Below, piece by piece: positions 38,791 to 46,821 of a stretch of DNA of 64,000 bases. The translations under genes and the position numbers were made by a program. The notes below the pieces were generated by a model that worked only from the letters and a program-made list of their open reading frames with translations, was not told the DNA's origin and did no database searches. Source of the DNA: Aquimarina algiphila. Lineage in GTDB: Bacteria > Bacteroidota > Bacteroidia > Flavobacteriales > Flavobacteriaceae. How positions within the stretch are numbered: the stretch's first letter is position 1; every line of letters begins with the position of its first letter. The stretch spans positions 49,029 to 113,028 of the forward strand of contig NZ_VLNR01000010.1 of NCBI RefSeq assembly GCF_007489275.1, given 5' to 3'.

Positions 38791-39506
38791 GGAATAAAAT
38801 TTTGACATATTTAAAATTTGGAGGTCTGTTGATTTTGATTACCGTTCTTTTTGCATTTGCAAGTAAGCGAAATGAGCGCAGAAAGATTAAAGAAGTGCTT
38901 ATAGAATTTATAGAAGAACAGGATCCATACATAAATGAATTGACGGTTAATAAATTGTTAATACAAAATCAGGAAAGAGTTACGAGCGTGGGTAAAGAAA
39001 TTTTAGTTTTGAATACTGTAGAGCAAGAACTTGATGCACATGAAATGATTGAGCATTCTGATGTGTATCTTACTGTAAATGGAGAACTTAGGGCAAGAAT
39101 CAAGCAACGCACCCCAATTGCTAGGGTTAACGCGGTTACTCCTTTTTATGTTGATGTTACGGGAAATACGATGCCTTTATCTGATAGTTATTCGGCTCAT
39201 GTGCCGATTATACATAATGTATCAGAGAGAGAAGTCGCTCAGATTTTTCCTTTACTAAGAAAAATTCAGGAAGATGAGTTTTTAAAAAAGCATGTTGTAG
39301 GTGTTTATCTTGGTGCTGATGGAAATTATGAGTTAGAGTTACGTGTGTACAGGTTTAAGTTGATCGTTGGGAAAATAGAGAATTTAAATAATAAGATTAA
39401 AAATTTTAAGGCGTTTTATCAAAAAGCATTGCGAGATAAAAGCCTTGAGTCATATAAAAAAGTCAGTTTACAGTTTAGTAATCAAGTGGTGTGTACAATA
39501 AAATGA
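38787..39506 (+). CDS. ftsQ: Cell division protein FtsQ
   Basis: A 239-residue single-pass protein with a membrane helix near residues 10-28 (GGLLILITVLFAFASK), then a POTRA-like domain (VLIEFIEEQDPYINELTVNKLL) and a beta domain with TPIARVNAVTPFYVDVTG. It recruits and regulates the septal synthase. Placement between murC and ftsA confirms the call; primary sequence of FtsQ is weakly conserved across phyla. Confidence 0.9.
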   Translation: MRNKILTYLKFGGLLILITVLFAFASKRNERRKIKEVLIEFIEEQDPYINELTVNKLLIQNQERVTSVGKEILVLNTVEQELDAHEMIEHSDVYLTVNGELRARIKQRTPIARVNAVTPFYVDVTGNTMPLSDSYSAHVPIIHNVSEREVAQIFPLLRKIQEDEFLKKHVVGVYLGADGNYELELRVYRFKLIVGKIENLNNKIKNFKAFYQKALRDKSLESYKKVSLQFSNQVVCTIK

Positions 39507-39513
39507 TACCAAT

Positions 39514-40869
39514 ATGGAACGAGAAGTGAATGAAATAGCGGTAGGACTAGATATAGGAACAACTAAGATTGTTGCCATGGTAGGACGGTATAATGAATAC
39601 GGGAAGATGGAGGTATTGGGAGTTGGTAAATCCAAAAGTTTAGGAGTGCACCGAGGTGTTGTAAATAATATAACACAAACAATTCAATCTATTCAACAAG
39701 CAATTCAGGAAGCAGAAAGTGTTTCGGGATTAAAAATTAATGATGTAACTGTTGGAATTGCTGGTCAGCATATTCGTAGTTTACAACATAGTGATTATAT
39801 CACCAGACCTAATGCAGATGCTGTAATTGATGAAGATGATATAGAAAAATTGTGTAATCAAGTGCACAAGTTAGTAATGCTGCCAGGAGAGGAAATCTTA
39901 CATGTATTACCTCAGGAGTATAAAGTAGATGGTCAAGCAGAGATAAAAGAACCAGTGGGGATGTATGGGGGAAGACTCGAAGCCAATTTTCATGTGGTAG
40001 TAGGGCAAGTGACTTCTATTCGCAATATAGGTAGATGTGTTAAAAGTTCAGGGTTAGAATTGTCTGATGTTACTTTAGAGCCTTTAGCTTCAGCAAATGC
40101 TGTATTAAGTCAGGAAGAGAAAGAAGCTGGTGTTGCTCTTATTGATATTGGAGGAGGAACAACAGATTTAGCCATTTTTAAAGATGGAATTATTCGTCAT
40201 ACAGCAGTAATTCCTTTTGGAGGAAATGTAATTACAGAGGATATCAAAGAAGGATGTTCTATCATCGAAAAACAAGCAGAGTTATTAAAAATAAAATTTG
40301 GATCTGCATGGCCAGGAGAAAATAAAGATAATGAGATTGTATCAATTCCTGGGTTAAGAGGTAGAGAGCCAAAAGAGATAACGTTAAAGAACTTGTCCAA
40401 AATTATTCATGCCAGAGTAGTGGAAATTATAGAACAGGTTTTTTTAGAAATCAAGAACTATGGACATGAATCTCCTAAGAAAAAATTAATTGCAGGAATT
40501 GTATTGACAGGAGGAGGGTCGCAACTTAAGCATTTAAAACAGCTTGTAGAGTATATTACAGGTATGGATACACGAATTGGATATCCTAATGAACATTTAG
40601 CCGGGAATAGTGATTCTGAAACTACAAGCCCTATGTATGCAACTGCCGTAGGGTTAGTAATGGATGGGCTGATTCATATTAAAAAACACAAAAAAACAGT
40701 TAAAAAAGAAACCTTGGCAAGTGCAGAAACTGCATCGCAACCTGAAGCAGCAGTAAATGAAAAAACAGTAGTTGAGGAAGAAAATCATAGGGTTGATTTA
40801 AAACCAAGAAAGAATATTTTAGAGAAGTGGACAGAAAAATTCAAGGAATTCCTTGATAATGCAGAATAG
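39514..40869 (+). CDS. ftsA: Cell division protein FtsA
   Basis: A 451-residue actin-like ATPase that tethers FtsZ to the membrane. VGLDIGTTKIVAMVG, the IDIGGGTTDLAIF phosphate loop and LTGGGSQLK are the actin-family motifs. The C-terminus ends in a short amphipathic segment (ILEKWTEKFKEFLDNAE) that should bind the membrane. It is followed by the 60-bp tandem repeat and ftsZ. Confidence 0.96.
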   Translation: MEREVNEIAVGLDIGTTKIVAMVGRYNEYGKMEVLGVGKSKSLGVHRGVVNNITQTIQSIQQAIQEAESVSGLKINDVTVGIAGQHIRSLQHSDYITRPNADAVIDEDDIEKLCNQVHKLVMLPGEEILHVLPQEYKVDGQAEIKEPVGMYGGRLEANFHVVVGQVTSIRNIGRCVKSSGLELSDVTLEPLASANAVLSQEEKEAGVALIDIGGGTTDLAIFKDGIIRHTAVIPFGGNVITEDIKEGCSIIEKQAELLKIKFGSAWPGENKDNEIVSIPGLRGREPKEITLKNLSKIIHARVVEIIEQVFLEIKNYGHESPKKKLIAGIVLTGGGSQLKHLKQLVEYITGMDTRIGYPNEHLAGNSDSETTSPMYATAVGLVMDGLIHIKKHKKTVKKETLASAETASQPEAAVNEKTVVEEENHRVDLKPRKNILEKWTEKFKEFLDNAE

Positions 40870-40876
40870 GACCGAG

Positions 40877-40979
40877 CGTAAAGAAATTGTCCTGAGGACA
40901 ATTTTAGTGAGGTGCCAGCATTGAGGGGCAAGGGCACGTAAAGAAATTGTTCTGAGGAAAATTTTAGTGAGGTGCCAGC
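40877..40979 (+). repeat. 60-bp tandem repeat with internal palindrome, ftsA-ftsZ gap
   Basis: A 43-base unit beginning CGTAAAGAAATTGT and ending GAGGTGCCAGC occurs at 40877-40919 and 40937-40979, a period of exactly 60, with 41 of 43 bases identical. The joining part (GAGGxxCAxGGG) is also related, and a third decayed start appears near 40995. Copy 1 contains a perfect palindrome AATTGTCC-TGA-GGACAATT; both differences in copy 2 fall in it. The 199-base gap 40870-41068 holds no credible gene. Confidence 0.85.
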
Positions 40980-41068
40980 GCAGAGGAACAGGGGTAAATG
41001 AAGTTCCTCATAGAATAAAGAATAAAAATATATAAAGAATAAGTAGGAGAACCAGAAAATTAGCAATT

Positions 41069-43051
41069 ATGAGTAAAAATGAGGAGTTTGAAAATATTTC
41101 GTTTGATTTGCCCAAAAATCAATCAAATGTAATTAAAGTGATTGGAGTAGGAGGAGGTGGTAGTAATGCCATCAATCATATGTTCTTACAAGGGATAAAA
41201 GGAGTTGACTTTGTGATTTGTAATACAGATGCACAGGCGTTAGAAAATAGCTCGATCCCTAATAAGATACAGTTAGGAGTTTCGCTTACAGAAGGATTAG
41301 GTGCTGGTGCCAATCCAGAGGTAGGAGAACAATCTGCTGTTGAGAGTTATGAAGAGATAAAAACAATGTTGGACACGAATACCAAGATGATTTTTATCAC
41401 CGCAGGTATGGGTGGTGGAACTGGTACAGGTGCTGCTCCTATTATTGCCAAAATGGCTAAGGAGTTAGATATTCTAACAGTAGGTATTGTAACGATTCCT
41501 TTTCAATTTGAAGGACGTATGCGTAATGAACAAGCTCAGTTGGGAGTAGAGCGACTTCGTGCACATGTGGATTCTTTAATCGTGATTAATAACAATAAAT
41601 TGCGAGAAGTATATGGTAACTTAGGATTTAAAGCTGGTTTCTCCAAAGCCGATGAAGTTCTTGCTACTGCATCTCGAGGTATAGCCGAAGTAATTACACA
41701 TCACTATACACAAAATATAGATTTACGTGATGCTAAAACGGTTCTAAGTAATAGTGGTACAGCAATTATGGGGTCTGCTAGTGCCTCTGGTAATAAACGC
41801 GCTCATGATGCTATTGTAAAAGCATTAGATTCACCATTACTTAACGATAATAAAATTACCGGGGCTAAAAATGTGTTACTGTTAATCGTATCCGGTAAAG
41901 AAGAAATTACAATTGATGAAATTGGAGAGATCAATGATCATATCCAACAGGAAGCTGGTCATGGAGCCAATATTATTATGGGAGTTGGAGAAGATGAATC
42001 TTTAGAAGAAGCAATTTCGGTAACTATTATTGCTACTGGATTTGATGTAGAGCAGCAGGATGAAATTGTGAATACTGAAACTAAGAAAATAATCCATACG
42101 TTAGAAGACGAACAAAGAGCAGCAACACAAAACTTGTCCCCAAAATCAACAAGTAGCGCTGTTACTCCTTTGAGATCTCCTGTGCCAAAGAAAGAAGAAG
42201 AAAAAAAAGAACCTTTGATCATTAAGCACGAATTGATAGAAGATGAAGAAGTAGATGAAGATAATCCATTAATACCGACTTCAGATTTGTTGAAAAATAT
42301 AGATGTGTCGTATGAGGTTGTTGATGCGTTCTCTTCAGAAAATGATTTTGTGATCATTAATGCACAGGATATTATTAAGCAAATAGAAGTTAATGATGAA
42401 GAGGAAATAAGTGCAGCAGAAGATAAAGAAGATCAGTTTGCTTTAGCATTTGATATGCCTGTTGGAGGAAACAAAGAAGAACGCGAGCAAGAACCAATTG
42501 CTCCGATAGAGGTTCATGAAGAAAAGAAAAATGAAGAGGAAGAACAACCAATAATTTTTGATTTGAGTGATGATATTCTAGATTTAGAAGTTAAAGATCC
42601 AATAGAGGTTGTTCCGACGGGAGAGGCAATATCTGGTGGAGGCCGTAGATATAGTCTAGAAGAATATATGGAAGAGGAAAAACGACTATCAGAAGCAAAA
42701 CCTGCAGGGGTAATAGAGGAAGAGGAAATCGTTTTAGAAAAGAAAACTGTAGCTCCTTCTCCAGAAACAGAAATACAGGAAAATGTAGACCCTGTTGATC
42801 AACCTATTTCTGAAACCTTAAAAGCTAGAGCCGCAGAACGTAGAGCAAAAATGAAAGAGTTTAATTATAAATTCAGAAATAGCTCTAATATAGATGATAT
42901 TGAGAAGGAACCCGCTTATAAAAGAGCTGGAATTGATGTAGATGCTAAGCCTGATGATGCTGGATTATCCAGAACCTCATTGGGTACTGATAGTAATGAC
43001 GATATACAATTGCGCAAAAACAATTCTTTTCTACATGATAATGTAGATTAA
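41069..43051 (+). CDS. ftsZ: Cell division protein FtsZ, long flavobacterial form
   Basis: A 660-residue tubulin homologue that forms the division ring. The GTPase core covers about residues 1-330: [22 protein letters not shown] and the tubulin signature [10 protein letters not shown]. The remaining 330 residues are an acidic, low-complexity linker ([19 protein letters not shown]) and a short C-terminal peptide. FtsZ of about 380 residues is usual elsewhere; the long acidic tail is common in Flavobacteriia. It ends the dcw cluster, followed by a terminator. Confidence 0.96.
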   Translation: MSKNEEFENISFDLPKNQSNVIKVIGVGGGGSNAINHMFLQGIKGVDFVICNTDAQALENSSIPNKIQLGVSLTEGLGAGANPEVGEQSAVESYEEIKTMLDTNTKMIFITAGMGGGTGTGAAPIIAKMAKELDILTVGIVTIPFQFEGRMRNEQAQLGVERLRAHVDSLIVINNNKLREVYGNLGFKAGFSKADEVLATASRGIAEVITHHYTQNIDLRDAKTVLSNSGTAIMGSASASGNKRAHDAIVKALDSPLLNDNKITGAKNVLLLIVSGKEEITIDEIGEINDHIQQEAGHGANIIMGVGEDESLEEAISVTIIATGFDVEQQDEIVNTETKKIIHTLEDEQRAATQNLSPKSTSSAVTPLRSPVPKKEEEKKEPLIIKHELIEDEEVDEDNPLIPTSDLLKNIDVSYEVVDAFSSENDFVIINAQDIIKQIEVNDEEEISAAEDKEDQFALAFDMPVGGNKEEREQEPIAPIEVHEEKKNEEEEQPIIFDLSDDILDLEVKDPIEVVPTGEAISGGGRRYSLEEYMEEEKRLSEAKPAGVIEEEEIVLEKKTVAPSPETEIQENVDPVDQPISETLKARAAERRAKMKEFNYKFRNSSNIDDIEKEPAYKRAGIDVDAKPDDAGLSRTSLGTDSNDDIQLRKNNSFLHDNVD

Positions 43052-43105
43052 AAGATGTTTTAATTGATATCTGGTGCAAGCTAGAATCCATAAAAAGTTA
43101 TAGAT

Positions 43106-43140
43106 AACCGATAATCTACTCTTTGATTATCGGTTTATTT
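43106..43140 (+). terminator. Terminator of the dcw cluster
   Basis: An 11-bp perfect stem, AACCGATAATC / GATTATCGGTT, with an 8-base loop and a T-rich tail, 54 bases after the ftsZ stop. The tail runs directly into TATCTTCG at 43143-43150, a probable -7 box for the next gene. Confidence 0.88.
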
Positions 43141-43177
43141 TTTATCTTCGCAATCCAAAAGATCAAAATCAAATAAG

Positions 43178-43627
43178 ATGAGTTTAGAGCAAAAAGTAAT
43201 GACCGCAATGAAAGAAGCTATGAAAGCTAAAGATACCAATGCATTAACATCATTACGTGCTATAAAATCTGCTATTTTGTTAGCTAAGACAGAAAGTGGA
43301 GTACAAGAAGAGCTTTCTGAAGAACAAGAATTGAAATTATTGCAAAAGCAAGTGAAACAACGTAAAGATAGTGCAGGAATCTTTACAGAACAAGGTAGAA
43401 CTGATTTGGCAGAACCAGAATTGGCACAGGCAGCGGTAATAGAGCAATTCTTACCTGAGCAATTAGGAGAAGAAGAGATTGAAAAAGTAGTCGTTGATAT
43501 TATTGCGAAGACTGGCGCAGAAGGTATGAAGGATATGGGTAAAGTAATGGGGATGGCTAATGCAGAACTTACAGGAAAAGCAGACGGAAAAACAATATCT
43601 ACCATAGTAAAAAGTAAATTATCATAA
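43178..43627 (+). CDS. yqeY: GatB/YqeY domain protein
   Basis: A 149-residue helical protein with the YqeY fold (LEQKVMTAMKEAMKAKD, LTSLRAIKSAI, FLPEQLGEEEI, DMGKVMGMANAELTGKADG). The domain resembles the tRNA-binding tail of the GatB amidotransferase subunit; single-domain copies are common near translation genes and their exact job is unclear. It lies just before tRNA-Arg and is the last chromosomal protein gene before the integrated element. Confidence 0.93.
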   Translation: MSLEQKVMTAMKEAMKAKDTNALTSLRAIKSAILLAKTESGVQEELSEEQELKLLQKQVKQRKDSAGIFTEQGRTDLAEPELAQAAVIEQFLPEQLGEEEIEKVVVDIIAKTGAEGMKDMGKVMGMANAELTGKADGKTISTIVKSKLS

Positions 43628-43645
43628 GAAATTAAAAATTAAACA

Positions 43646-43719
43646 GGCCCAGTGGCGCAACTGAATAGCGCATCAGATTTCGGCTCTGAGGGTTGGGGGT
43701 TTGAATCCCTCCTGGGTCA
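43646..43719 (+). tRNA. tRNA-Arg (anticodon UCG)
   Basis: All four arms can be drawn by hand. The acceptor stem GGCCCAG pairs with CTGGGTC (one G-T), the D stem is GCGC/GCGC, the anticodon stem is TCAGA/TCTGA around loop TTTCGGC (anticodon TCG, reading CGA/CGN codons), and the T stem is GGGGG/CCCTC around TTTGAAT, with discriminator A. CCA is not encoded. It is the integration site of the element to its right. Confidence 0.95.
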
Positions 43720-45274
43720 CTACAGCGGACAAACTAGCTAAAGCTAAGTTTTGTCCGCTTTTATTTTTATTGTAATTCATTGATAAACAATTTACTAATT
43801 CCATCACAGGATTTAATTGTAAAGTTTGAACTTCGTCTTTTTCTTTACTATACAAAATCCCCTTTGGGAATAGTAATTTTTGTAACCTTTGTTTCTCATT
43901 GTAATTACCCAACTTCCACAACCTGTTTAGATTAGAAAACAATTTTATACAATTATCAATATAAAAATCAAGGTTTGAACTTTTTAAACTGTTCGTTTTT
44001 ATTTCTTCTTCTATTTGTTCTTTTTCTATATTGAATTTCTTTATGAATTTCTGGTATAATTGAGTGTCGATTTCTCCAATAACATAACGCTCCTCGATTT
44101 TCTCGATCTTTTCTAATAATCCTTTCAAAGTATTCTTTAAAGCTGTTGTATCGTCTTTTTTAGACTTAAAATAATACTCAAAAGTAAATTGTAATTGTTT
44201 TTTTAAAGGAGCTATCCATTTTTTATCAATCTCAAAATGGCTAAGTATTTTTTCGAATTGTTCATGTAGAGATTTTGTGTTTTTTGTACAGGAACAACCT
44301 GTTGTTTTACATTTGTAATAGTATATCCCTTTTTTCTTTACTATAAACCCTGTTAAAGGACTTCCACATGATTTGCACTTAGTAAACCCCTTTAAAGGTA
44401 GATTTTCATTTTCTCGATTATGTTTATAGTTCTGATTGTTTTTGGCTTGTATCCCATTTACTTTTAGAAAAATGTTTTTAGAGATTATAGGTTCATGATT
44501 TCCTTGTACCACTTTTCCTTCTAGTAAGCCATGCGAAATTAATCCACAATAGATAGGATTTCTAAATATATCTGTCAAACGTTGTCTATATATTTTTAAA
44601 CCCTGCATTTGCAAACGTTCAACAATATCGGCATTCGATATGTTCTCATCTACCTTCCATAAGAATGCTTTACGCACTAGTTTTGCATTTTCATCTGGTA
44701 TAATGATAGGTACATTCTTATCATTACGAGCGTTTTTATACCCTAATGGAGCAAGCCCCATATAATACCCCTGCATAAGACGGTGGCGCATTCCTGTTAT
44801 GGTTTTATCTCGCCTTATATCATTATCATATCTACTGTACAGTAAATGGAAGCTTTGCATAAATGTACCCGTAGGAGTATCGCTATCCACATTTTGAGAA
44901 ATAGAAATTACTTTTATACCTTTCTTTTTTAGTTCCTCAACAGTTGCAATTGCTAAACCGCCAGTCCTGGAATAACGGTCAAGACTATGAACAATAATAT
45001 TGGTAATTTTTTTTCGTTTTACATAGGTTAGCATTTCTTTATATGCTTTCCTTTCATCTGTTTTTGCACTTTCATGAGTTCCTCCAAAGTAGGCACATAT
45101 TTCAAAACCATTTCTTAATGCGAATTCTGTACAAATTTCTTTTTGACTTTCTAGGCTAGTATTATCCTTTTGTTTTACATCAGAAACCCTTGTGTAGATA
45201 ACAGCTTTGTTATTACTTATGATCTTTTGCTTATTCTTCTTTGCGAAGTCTTGGAATTGTTCTAACGTATTCAT
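43673..45274 (-). CDS. Serine recombinase (integrase), C-terminus read from the tRNA gene
   Basis: A 533-residue large serine recombinase. The resolvase-type catalytic domain covers residues 20-160 (YTRVSDVKQKDN holds the nucleophile Ser; LDRYSRTGG is the second motif). A Recombinase domain follows (GLAPLGYKNARND), then a zinc ribbon (CKSCGSPLTGF ... CKTTGC) and a coiled coil. The last residues (SAVVTQEGFKPPTLRAEI) are encoded by the tRNA terminator and the antisense of the tRNA 3' half, so 47 bases overlap. It would integrate and excise the element. It is cotranscribed with the 123-residue gene upstream, overlapping by 44 bases. Confidence 0.92.
   Translation of the reverse strand: MNTLEQFQDFAKKNKQKIISNNKAVIYTRVSDVKQKDNTSLESQKEICTEFALRNGFEICAYFGGTHESAKTDERKAYKEMLTYVKRKKITNIIVHSLDRYSRTGGLAIATVEELKKKGIKVISISQNVDSDTPTGTFMQSFHLLYSRYDNDIRRDKTITGMRHRLMQGYYMGLAPLGYKNARNDKNVPIIIPDENAKLVRKAFLWKVDENISNADIVERLQMQGLKIYRQRLTDIFRNPIYCGLISHGLLEGKVVQGNHEPIISKNIFLKVNGIQAKNNQNYKHNRENENLPLKGFTKCKSCGSPLTGFIVKKKGIYYYKCKTTGCSCTKNTKSLHEQFEKILSHFEIDKKWIAPLKKQLQFTFEYYFKSKKDDTTALKNTLKGLLEKIEKIEERYVIGEIDTQLYQKFIKKFNIEKEQIEEEIKTNSLKSSNLDFYIDNCIKLFSNLNRLWKLGNYNEKQRLQKLLFPKGILYSKEKDEVQTLQLNPVMELVNCLSMNYNKNKSGQNLALASLSAVVTQEGFKPPTLRAEI
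43724..43770 (+). terminator. Terminator of tRNA-Arg
   Basis: AGCGGACAAA (43724-43733) pairs with TTTGTCCGCT (43750-43759), followed by TTTATTTTTATT. It sits 4 bases after the tRNA and inside the recombinase open frame on the other strand. Confidence 0.85.
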
Positions 45275-45602
45275 TCTTACTTATGATTTTATGTGCCATT
45301 AATGAAAAATCTTTCAAAATGGCAATCATTTCTTTTGCTTGTTTATCAGACAAATCACTAAGTCCATCAAAGGCTTTTAATTCTTCAATGGTTAGTACTC
45401 TTAATTCTGTATTGTCCTTTGATGATCCCATTAATAACAGTTTGCTTGTATTCGTTTTCTTATTACGAATATATAAGGCTAGTTTCCCGTTACTAAAGGA
45501 ATTGAAAATATTGTCTAACAAACATTTTTTTAGTCTCAACCAAGACAAAAAATGTGATTTTTGAATGTCTGTAAAATATACTTTTCTTCTTTTTAAATAC
45601 AT
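45231..45602 (-). CDS. Small protein coupled to the serine recombinase, unknown
   Basis: A 123-residue basic protein with an N-terminal half rich in aromatic and basic residues (YLKRRKVYFTDIQKSHFLSW) and a helical C-terminal half (TIEELKAFDGLSDLSDKQ, MIAILKDFSLMAHKI). Its 3' end overlaps the recombinase start by 44 bases, so the two are translated together. By position it could be a recombination directionality factor or an accessory DNA-binding protein; no known family recognised. Confidence 0.6.
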   Translation of the reverse strand: MYLKRRKVYFTDIQKSHFLSWLRLKKCLLDNIFNSFSNGKLALYIRNKKTNTSKLLLMGSSKDNTELRVLTIEELKAFDGLSDLSDKQAKEMIAILKDFSLMAHKIISKNEYVRTIPRLRKEE

Positions 45603-46028
45603 AATTATCTACACCAAGACAATATTTTCACTTGTATAATAATAGAAAAATTAATTATTTATATAATGCGAATGATGATTTATAAATTGACAGTCTGGGA
45701 TTAAGTAAAGGAAAATTAATTAAGAGAAAATTGTATACATTAAAACCACAACATACGCTGTGGTTTTACTTTTAACTTTATCAAAATACAAATTTTTAAG
45801 GATAAGATTTAATATATTTTATTATTTCAAATCTATTTATGTTAATGTATATACTTTTTCATATTTTAATAAAAAATAATTTGTTCATGTTTTCATTTTG
45901 TGATTATGGTTTATATTCTCCATAAATGACATAACAGCATCTGCTTCGATATACTTTGAATAGATCTGCTTTCTTTTTGATACTATAATACTTTATGTGG
46001 TATATTATAATAAACCTCTTTTGAGTCA
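45603..46028. other. Gene-free gap of 426 bases with a hairpin
   Basis: AT-rich, no credible gene. AAAACCACA (45742-45750) pairs with TGTGGTTTT (45759-45767), a 9-bp hairpin with A and T runs on its flanks that can act as a bidirectional terminator. The part next to 45602 should contain the promoter of the recombinase pair; the part next to 46028 follows the immunity gene. Confidence 0.6.
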
Positions 46029-46772
46029 TTAGTAAGCTTCCCCATAGATAGTATGTCTGTATGCTTTCCAATCTCCTTTAGGCAAGTCCATAGGTCTAAA
46101 TTCAACGTTTGTACAACCTATTTCTTCAATTGCTTGTTTTACTTTTTCCGAAACATAGTAGGAGCTTCCTTCCCAATTAGGGTGAGATGTAGAATAAAAT
46201 ATATGCTTTGTAAATTTAGTTTTTAAAATAATTTCATTTTTAGCTAAACCAAGTCTATATAATATTCCATTTTCATCTTTTTTTATTTGATCTGGAGTTT
46301 GATTTTTTAAAGCTAAGTACTCTTCTTTTGTTTTAAACTTTAATATTTCCCTTTTGTCATTTTCATTTCTACGTAAAGCAAATGTGCTTTTTTCAAAATC
46401 TATTATACTCAAATCATCATTTACAGGGTTCATCAACCAATAATCATCAATTTCTTTACCTTCAAAAATCACAGGAGATTTAAAAAACTCAAAATCTTCT
46501 GCTCCAAATTTTTCTAAGACCTTTTTTAATTTAGTACTTATTAATAAAAGATTTCGAAAATTACTGCTAGGATTTATTAAATCTGTTAGTTTAGCTTTTT
46601 TGTTGATGATAGCATTATCGGTTATAACTTTTAAATTACCTGCTTTTTTTAAACGAAGTTTGTTTAAAGATATACCACCACTAGGATCATTAAATCTAGG
46701 AGTATCATTACATTGAGGGTGTTTCCCAATTACTTTTTTAGCTATTCCGATTTCAAGGCTATAATATTTCAT
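46029..46772 (-). CDS. Putative immunity protein (DUF1629/Imm11-like)
   Basis: Start set at ATG 46772 (247 residues, MKYYSLEIG). The longer frame from 46805 would begin inside a hairpin loop and is rejected. The C-terminal block SSYYVSEKVKQAIEEIGCTNVEFRPMDLP matches the pattern of Imm11/DUF1629 immunity proteins (shown here as a landmark only). It directly follows an AHH-nuclease toxin gene in the same operon, exactly where the cognate immunity protein of a polymorphic toxin is expected. It would bind and block the nuclease in the cytoplasm. Confidence 0.68.
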   Translation of the reverse strand: MKYYSLEIGIAKKVIGKHPQCNDTPRFNDPSGGISLNKLRLKKAGNLKVITDNAIINKKAKLTDLINPSSNFRNLLLISTKLKKVLEKFGAEDFEFFKSPVIFEGKEIDDYWLMNPVNDDLSIIDFEKSTFALRRNENDKREILKFKTKEEYLALKNQTPDQIKKDENGILYRLGLAKNEIILKTKFTKHIFYSTSHPNWEGSSYYVSEKVKQAIEEIGCTNVEFRPMDLPKGDWKAYRHTIYGEAY

Positions 46773-46790
46773 TTGCTTTACATTTTTATC

Positions 46791-46816
46791 AACAGCCCCC
46801 TGCATAGGGGGCTGTT
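46791..46816 (-). promoter_or_regulatory. Hairpin between toxin and immunity genes
   Basis: A perfect 10-bp stem AACAGCCCCC / GGGGGCTGTT around a 6-base loop, five bases after the toxin stop and 18 bases before the immunity ATG. There is no T run after it in the direction of transcription (GATAAAAATG follows), so it is more likely a partial attenuator or RNA-processing/stability hairpin than a full terminator. Confidence 0.7.
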
Positions 46817-46821
46817 TGTTG

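Noticed and set aside
41959..42357. Minus-strand open frame inside ftsZ
   Set aside because: Shadow of the Glu-rich FtsZ linker (long Ser runs), no start context.
45742..45767. Hairpin as a possible attachment site
   Set aside because: It has no match to the tRNA 3' end and looks like a simple terminator with A and T flanks.
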